DNA from: Nitriliruptoraceae bacterium
Lineage (GTDB): Bacteria > Actinomycetota > Nitriliruptoria > Nitriliruptorales > Nitriliruptoraceae
Direction of reading: 5' to 3'
Length of the DNA: 24,531 nucleotides
Assembly (NCBI GenBank): GCA_007118045.1
Contig: SKTG01000330.1
Location: forward strand, 1 to 24,531
The notes under the pieces were generated by a model that was not told where the DNA came from, ran no database searches, and saw only the letters and a program-made list of their open reading frames with translations. Positions 21,621 to 24,531 of this stretch are shown here, piece by piece. Each line of letters opens with the position of its first letter. The first letter of the stretch is position 1. The position numbers and the translations under genes were made by a program.

Positions 21621-21637
21621 GGCGGGCCGGGCCCGCC
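21621..21637 (+). promoter_or_regulatory. Intercistronic hairpin hutH-hutU
   Basis: GGCGGGC and GCCCGCC form a perfect 7-bp GC stem with a 3-base loop, five bases after the hutH stop and well before the hutU ribosome-binding site. It could slow transcript decay, tune the two genes' ratio, or act as a partial terminator. No T-tract follows. Confidence 0.45.
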
Positions 21638-21666
21638 CGACCCGCGAGACCCGAGAGGAGCCAGCC

Positions 21667-23358
21667 ATGAGCACGAACACCGCAGCGGCGACGCGCGGCG
21701 CCCGACCGGTGCGGGCGGACCGCGGACCGCGACGCAGCGCGCGGGGGTGGGGCCAGGAGGCGGCGCTGCGGATGCTGCAGAACAACCTCGATCCCGAGGT
21801 GGCCGAGCACCCCGACGAGCTGATCGTCTACGGGGGCAGCGGCAAGGCCGTCCGCGACTGGGCCAGCTTCGACGCGACCGTCAGGACGCTCACGGCGCTC
21901 CGCGACGACGAGACGCTGCTGGTGCAGTCCGGCAAGCCGGTCGGGGTGATGACCACCCACGAGTGGGCACCGCGGGTCCTGCTCGCCAACTCGAACCTGG
22001 TGCCGGACTGGGCGACCTGGGACGAGTTCCGACGGCTCGACGCCCTCGGGTTGACGATGTACGGCCAGATGACGGCCGGCTCATGGATCTACATCGGCAC
22101 CCAGGGCATCCTCCAGGGGACCTACGAGACGTTCGCGGCGGTCGCCGACCAACGTTTCGGCGGTTCGCTGGCCGGCACGCTCACCGTCACGGCCGGGCTC
22201 GGTGGCATGGGCGGGGCCCAGCCCCTGGCGGTGACGATGAACGGCGGTGTGGCGCTGGTCGTGGAGTGCGACCCCTCCCGCATCGACCGCCGGCTCCGGG
22301 ACCGCTACCTCGACGTGGCCGCCGACGACCTCGACGACGCCGTCTCGCTCGCCGAGGCGGCGAGGCGAGAACGGCGCGCCCGCTCGATCGCCGTGCGGGG
22401 CAACGCCGCCGAGGTGCTGCCCGAACTGCTGCGCCGGGGGGTCGAGGTCGACGTCGTCACCGACCAGACCTCGGCTCACGACCCGTTCGCCTACCTGCCC
22501 GTCGGGGTGGCGTTCGAGGACTGGCGACGAGAGCGGGAGTCGGACCCGGACGGCTTCGTCGCCCGGGCCCGTTCCTCGATGGCCACGCACGTGGAGGCGA
22601 TGGTCGGCTTCCTCGACGAGGGCGCCGAGGTGTTCGACTACGGCAACTCCCTCCGCTCGGAGGCGCGGACCGGTGGCTGTGCCCGTGCGTTCGACTACCC
22701 CGGGTTCGTCCCCGCCTACATCCGACCGTTGTTCTGCGAGGGCAAGGGCCCCTTCCGGTGGGTGGCCCTCTCGGGCGACCCGGCGGACATCGCGGCCACC
22801 GATCGTGCCGTGCTCGAGCTCTTCGGCGAGGACGAGAAGCTGCGCCGCTGGATCGAGCTCGCTGGGGAACGTGTCGCCTACCAGGGACTGCCGAGCCGGA
22901 TCTGCTGGCTCGGCTACGGCGAACGGCACCAGGCCGGTCTGGCGTTCAACGACCTGGTGGCCGCAGGCGAGGTGTCGGCACCGATCGTGATCGGTCGCGA
23001 CCATCTCGACTGTGGCTCCGTCGCCTCGCCCTACCGGGAGACCGAGGCGATGCTCGACGGCTCCGACGCGATCGCGGACTGGCCCCTGCTCAACGCCATG
23101 GTCAACGTCGCCTCCGGTGCTTCGTGGGTGTCGATCCACCACGGTGGCGGCGTCGGCATGGGGCGGTCGATCCACGCGGGCCAGGTCAGCGTCGCCGACG
23201 GCACCGAGCTGGCGGCGGCCAAGCTCGAGCGCGTGCTGCGCAACGACCCGGGGATGGGAGTGATCAGGCACGTCGATGCCGGCTACGAACGCGCCGAGGA
23301 GATCGCGGACGAGCGCAGCGTGCGGGTGCCGATGCGCGGGGACGAGGACCCCGCGTGA
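21667..23358 (+). CDS. hutU: Urocanate hydratase (urocanase)
   Basis: Second step of histidine degradation: urocanate to imidazolone propionate, with a tightly bound NAD as electrophile; cytosolic. The 563-residue protein has the standard length and blocks: YGGSGKAVRDW, LLVQSGKPVGVMTTH, GQMTAGSWIYIGTQGILQGTYETF, TAGLGGMGGAQPLAVTMNGG, TGGCARAFDYPGFVPAYIRP, LPSRICWLGYGERHQAG with the conserved Cys413, GRDHLDCGSVASPYRETE and ASWVSIHHGGGVGMGRS. ATG 21667 follows AGAGGAG. Its TGA overlaps the GTG start of the next gene, so the two are translationally coupled. Confidence 0.97.
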   Translation: MSTNTAAATRGARPVRADRGPRRSARGWGQEAALRMLQNNLDPEVAEHPDELIVYGGSGKAVRDWASFDATVRTLTALRDDETLLVQSGKPVGVMTTHEWAPRVLLANSNLVPDWATWDEFRRLDALGLTMYGQMTAGSWIYIGTQGILQGTYETFAAVADQRFGGSLAGTLTVTAGLGGMGGAQPLAVTMNGGVALVVECDPSRIDRRLRDRYLDVAADDLDDAVSLAEAARRERRARSIAVRGNAAEVLPELLRRGVEVDVVTDQTSAHDPFAYLPVGVAFEDWRRERESDPDGFVARARSSMATHVEAMVGFLDEGAEVFDYGNSLRSEARTGGCARAFDYPGFVPAYIRPLFCEGKGPFRWVALSGDPADIAATDRAVLELFGEDEKLRRWIELAGERVAYQGLPSRICWLGYGERHQAGLAFNDLVAAGEVSAPIVIGRDHLDCGSVASPYRETEAMLDGSDAIADWPLLNAMVNVASGASWVSIHHGGGVGMGRSIHAGQVSVADGTELAAAKLERVLRNDPGMGVIRHVDAGYERAEEIADERSVRVPMRGDEDPA

Positions 23359-24531
23359 ACGCGGGCGGCGAGGGCCGGGACGGGCCGGCGAGGCCCGCGG
23401 GTGCGGCCGGCTTCGACCGGGTGGCGGCCGGCTTCGACCGGATCTGGGAGCAGCTACGACCGATCGGGCGTGACCCGCAGACCGGCGGGTACCGCCGCTT
23501 CGCGTACGACGATGCGGAGCTGACGCTGCGGGACTGGTTCGCGGACGCGGCGACGAGCCGCGGTCTGGCCGTCCACGAGGACCGTGCGGGCAACCTCTGG
23601 GCGTGGTGGGGTGACCCGGACGCCGGACGCGCGGTCGTCACGGGTAGCCACCTCGACTCCGTCCCCCAGGGCGGCGCGTACGACGGCCCCCTCGGCGTGA
23701 TCGGTGGCCTGCTCGCCATCGACGAGCTGCGGGCACGCGGCGTCGTGCCCGCGCGGCCCATCGCGGTCGTGGCCTTCGCCGACGAGGAGGGAGGCCGGTT
23801 CGGTGTCGCCTGCGCGGGGTCACGGCTGCTGACCGGCCGACTGGAGCCCGAACGCGCGTTGTCCCTGCGCGACGAGACGGGCCACACGTTGCGGCAGGCG
23901 CTCGAGCGCACCGGCCGGCCGGCGGGGCGGCTGGGGGCAGATCCGCGCCTGGTGGCAGCCGTCGGCGCCTTCGTCGAGCTGCACGTCGAGCAGGGTCGTG
24001 GCCTGATCGACCTGGCCGCGCCGGTGGCGGTCGGCACGGCCATCCGCCCGCACGGCCGCTGGCGCCTCGAGCTGCTCGGTCGGGCCGATCACGCCGGGAC
24101 GACGCTTCTGGCAGACCGCGAGGACCCCATGCTCGCCCAGGCACGCCTGGTCCTGGCCGCCCGCTCCGCCGCCGAGGCGACCGCGGCCGGGGGCGTCCCC
24201 GCGGCCGTGGCGACCGTGGGTCGCCTGCTCGTCGAACCCAACGGCGTCAACGCGATCCCCTCCCGGGTCCTCGCCTGGCTCGACGTCCGCTCCGAGACCG
24301 AGGCAGAGGTCCGGGACATGGTGCGACGCATCGCCGACGAGGTGGGCGTCGAGCCCCGGGAGGAGTCGTGGTCCCCTCGGGTCGAGCTGTCGGAGTCGCT
24401 CGCCGACCGCCTCGCCGGTGTGGTCGCCCGGCGGTTCGGGACGGCGCCGCGCCTGGCGACCGGCGCCGGCCACGACGCCGGCATCCTCGCCCTCGCCGGC
24501 GTGCCGACGGCCATGCTCCACGTCCGCAACC
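23355..24531 (+). CDS. M20 amidohydrolase (allantoate/N-carbamoyl-amino-acid type), 3' truncated by window
   Basis: A binuclear-metal M20 peptidase-family hydrolase; 392 residues are visible and perhaps 20-30 are missing at the right edge. Metal ligands and catalytic residues are in place: His99 in GSHLDSV, Asp110 in GAYDGPLGV, Glu144-Glu145 in FADEEGGRFG, His210 in ELHVEQG and His373 in GAGHDAGI. The lid part RADHAGTT and PNGVNAIPSRV matches the hydantoinase/carbamoylase subgroup. GTG 23355 overlaps the hutU stop (GTGA). Such enzymes are annotated allantoate amidohydrolase, yet the coupling to hutU suggests a histidine-pathway step, probably N-formyl-L-glutamate hydrolysis in place of HutG. 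That role is inference. Confidence 0.88.
   Translation, partial: MNAGGEGRDGPARPAGAAGFDRVAAGFDRIWEQLRPIGRDPQTGGYRRFAYDDAELTLRDWFADAATSRGLAVHEDRAGNLWAWWGDPDAGRAVVTGSHLDSVPQGGAYDGPLGVIGGLLAIDELRARGVVPARPIAVVAFADEEGGRFGVACAGSRLLTGRLEPERALSLRDETGHTLRQALERTGRPAGRLGADPRLVAAVGAFVELHVEQGRGLIDLAAPVAVGTAIRPHGRWRLELLGRADHAGTTLLADREDPMLAQARLVLAARSAAEATAAGGVPAAVATVGRLLVEPNGVNAIPSRVLAWLDVRSETEAEVRDMVRRIADEVGVEPREESWSPRVELSESLADRLAGVVARRFGTAPRLATGAGHDAGILALAGVPTAMLHVRN
23403..23441 (+). repeat. Exact 18-bp duplication in the M20 N-terminus
   Basis: GCGGCCGGCTTCGACCGG occurs at 23403-23420 and again at 23424-23441, a 21-bp period that encodes AAGFDRV then AAGFDRI. The duplication keeps the frame and lies just before the conserved domain. 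It may be recent slippage. A GTG inside it (23421) is an alternative start but has no ribosome-binding site. Confidence 0.75.

Noticed and set aside
20020..21960. 646-codon minus-strand open frame opposite hutH
   Set aside because: Antisense to hutH, with low-complexity composition and no domain.

Overview
The window is very GC-rich, uses GTG and TTG starts freely, and its proteins carry many Asp/Glu residues. Its gene content is actinobacterial in style: a CSG-type histidine ammonia-lyase, hutH-hutU followed by an M20 amidohydrolase, and an ACT-domain malic enzyme. I infer a deep-branching, probably salt-tolerant actinobacterium (Nitriliruptoria-like lineages would fit), but no rRNA or other taxonomic marker is present. 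No mobile element, tRNA, rRNA or CRISPR array was seen. All identified genes are intact except the last, which runs off the right edge.

Layout. 1-3725: transketolase (minus) and an ACT-domain malic enzyme (plus) diverge from a 92-bp promoter region. 3803-7140 holds stress and envelope genes: mscL, an alpha/beta hydrolase and a universal stress protein (all minus), then a PH-like/SHOCT membrane protein and a CBS-pair protein (plus). 7168-10837: an RND/MMPL-type transporter (minus) diverges from a cytosolic BtuF-like corrinoid-binding-family protein (plus). 11064-15709: a compact four-gene poly-gamma-glutamate operon, pgsB-pgsC-capA-ggt, in the gene order of the Bacillus anthracis capBCAD capsule operon; pgsB/pgsC and capA/ggt overlap by their start and stop codons. 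15965-16462: a DUF411 metal-binding lipoprotein. 16511-19870 (minus): a GMC oxidoreductase and a membrane GGDEF-EAL protein. 20077-24531 (plus): hutH, hutU and an M20 amidohydrolase, i.e. histidine degradation towards glutamate.

How they fit together. The capsule operon is the most distinctive system. PgsB, PgsC and CapA should polymerise and export poly-gamma-glutamate at the membrane. The membrane-tethered, Asp/Glu-rich GGT-like protein could attach or trim the polymer outside the cell. The hut genes make L-glutamate, the polymer's monomer, though any metabolic link is inference. MscL, the universal stress protein and an anionic capsule suit a life with osmotic swings.

Non-coding structure. 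Short imperfect tandem repeats of unrelated unit length (22, 26 and 51 bp, and a vaguer 24-28 bp set) lie directly behind the stop codons of four genes. A 21-bp direct repeat at 23-bp spacing sits just upstream of hutH. Hairpins without T-tracts lie at several gene ends. No intergenic gap exceeds about 260 bp.
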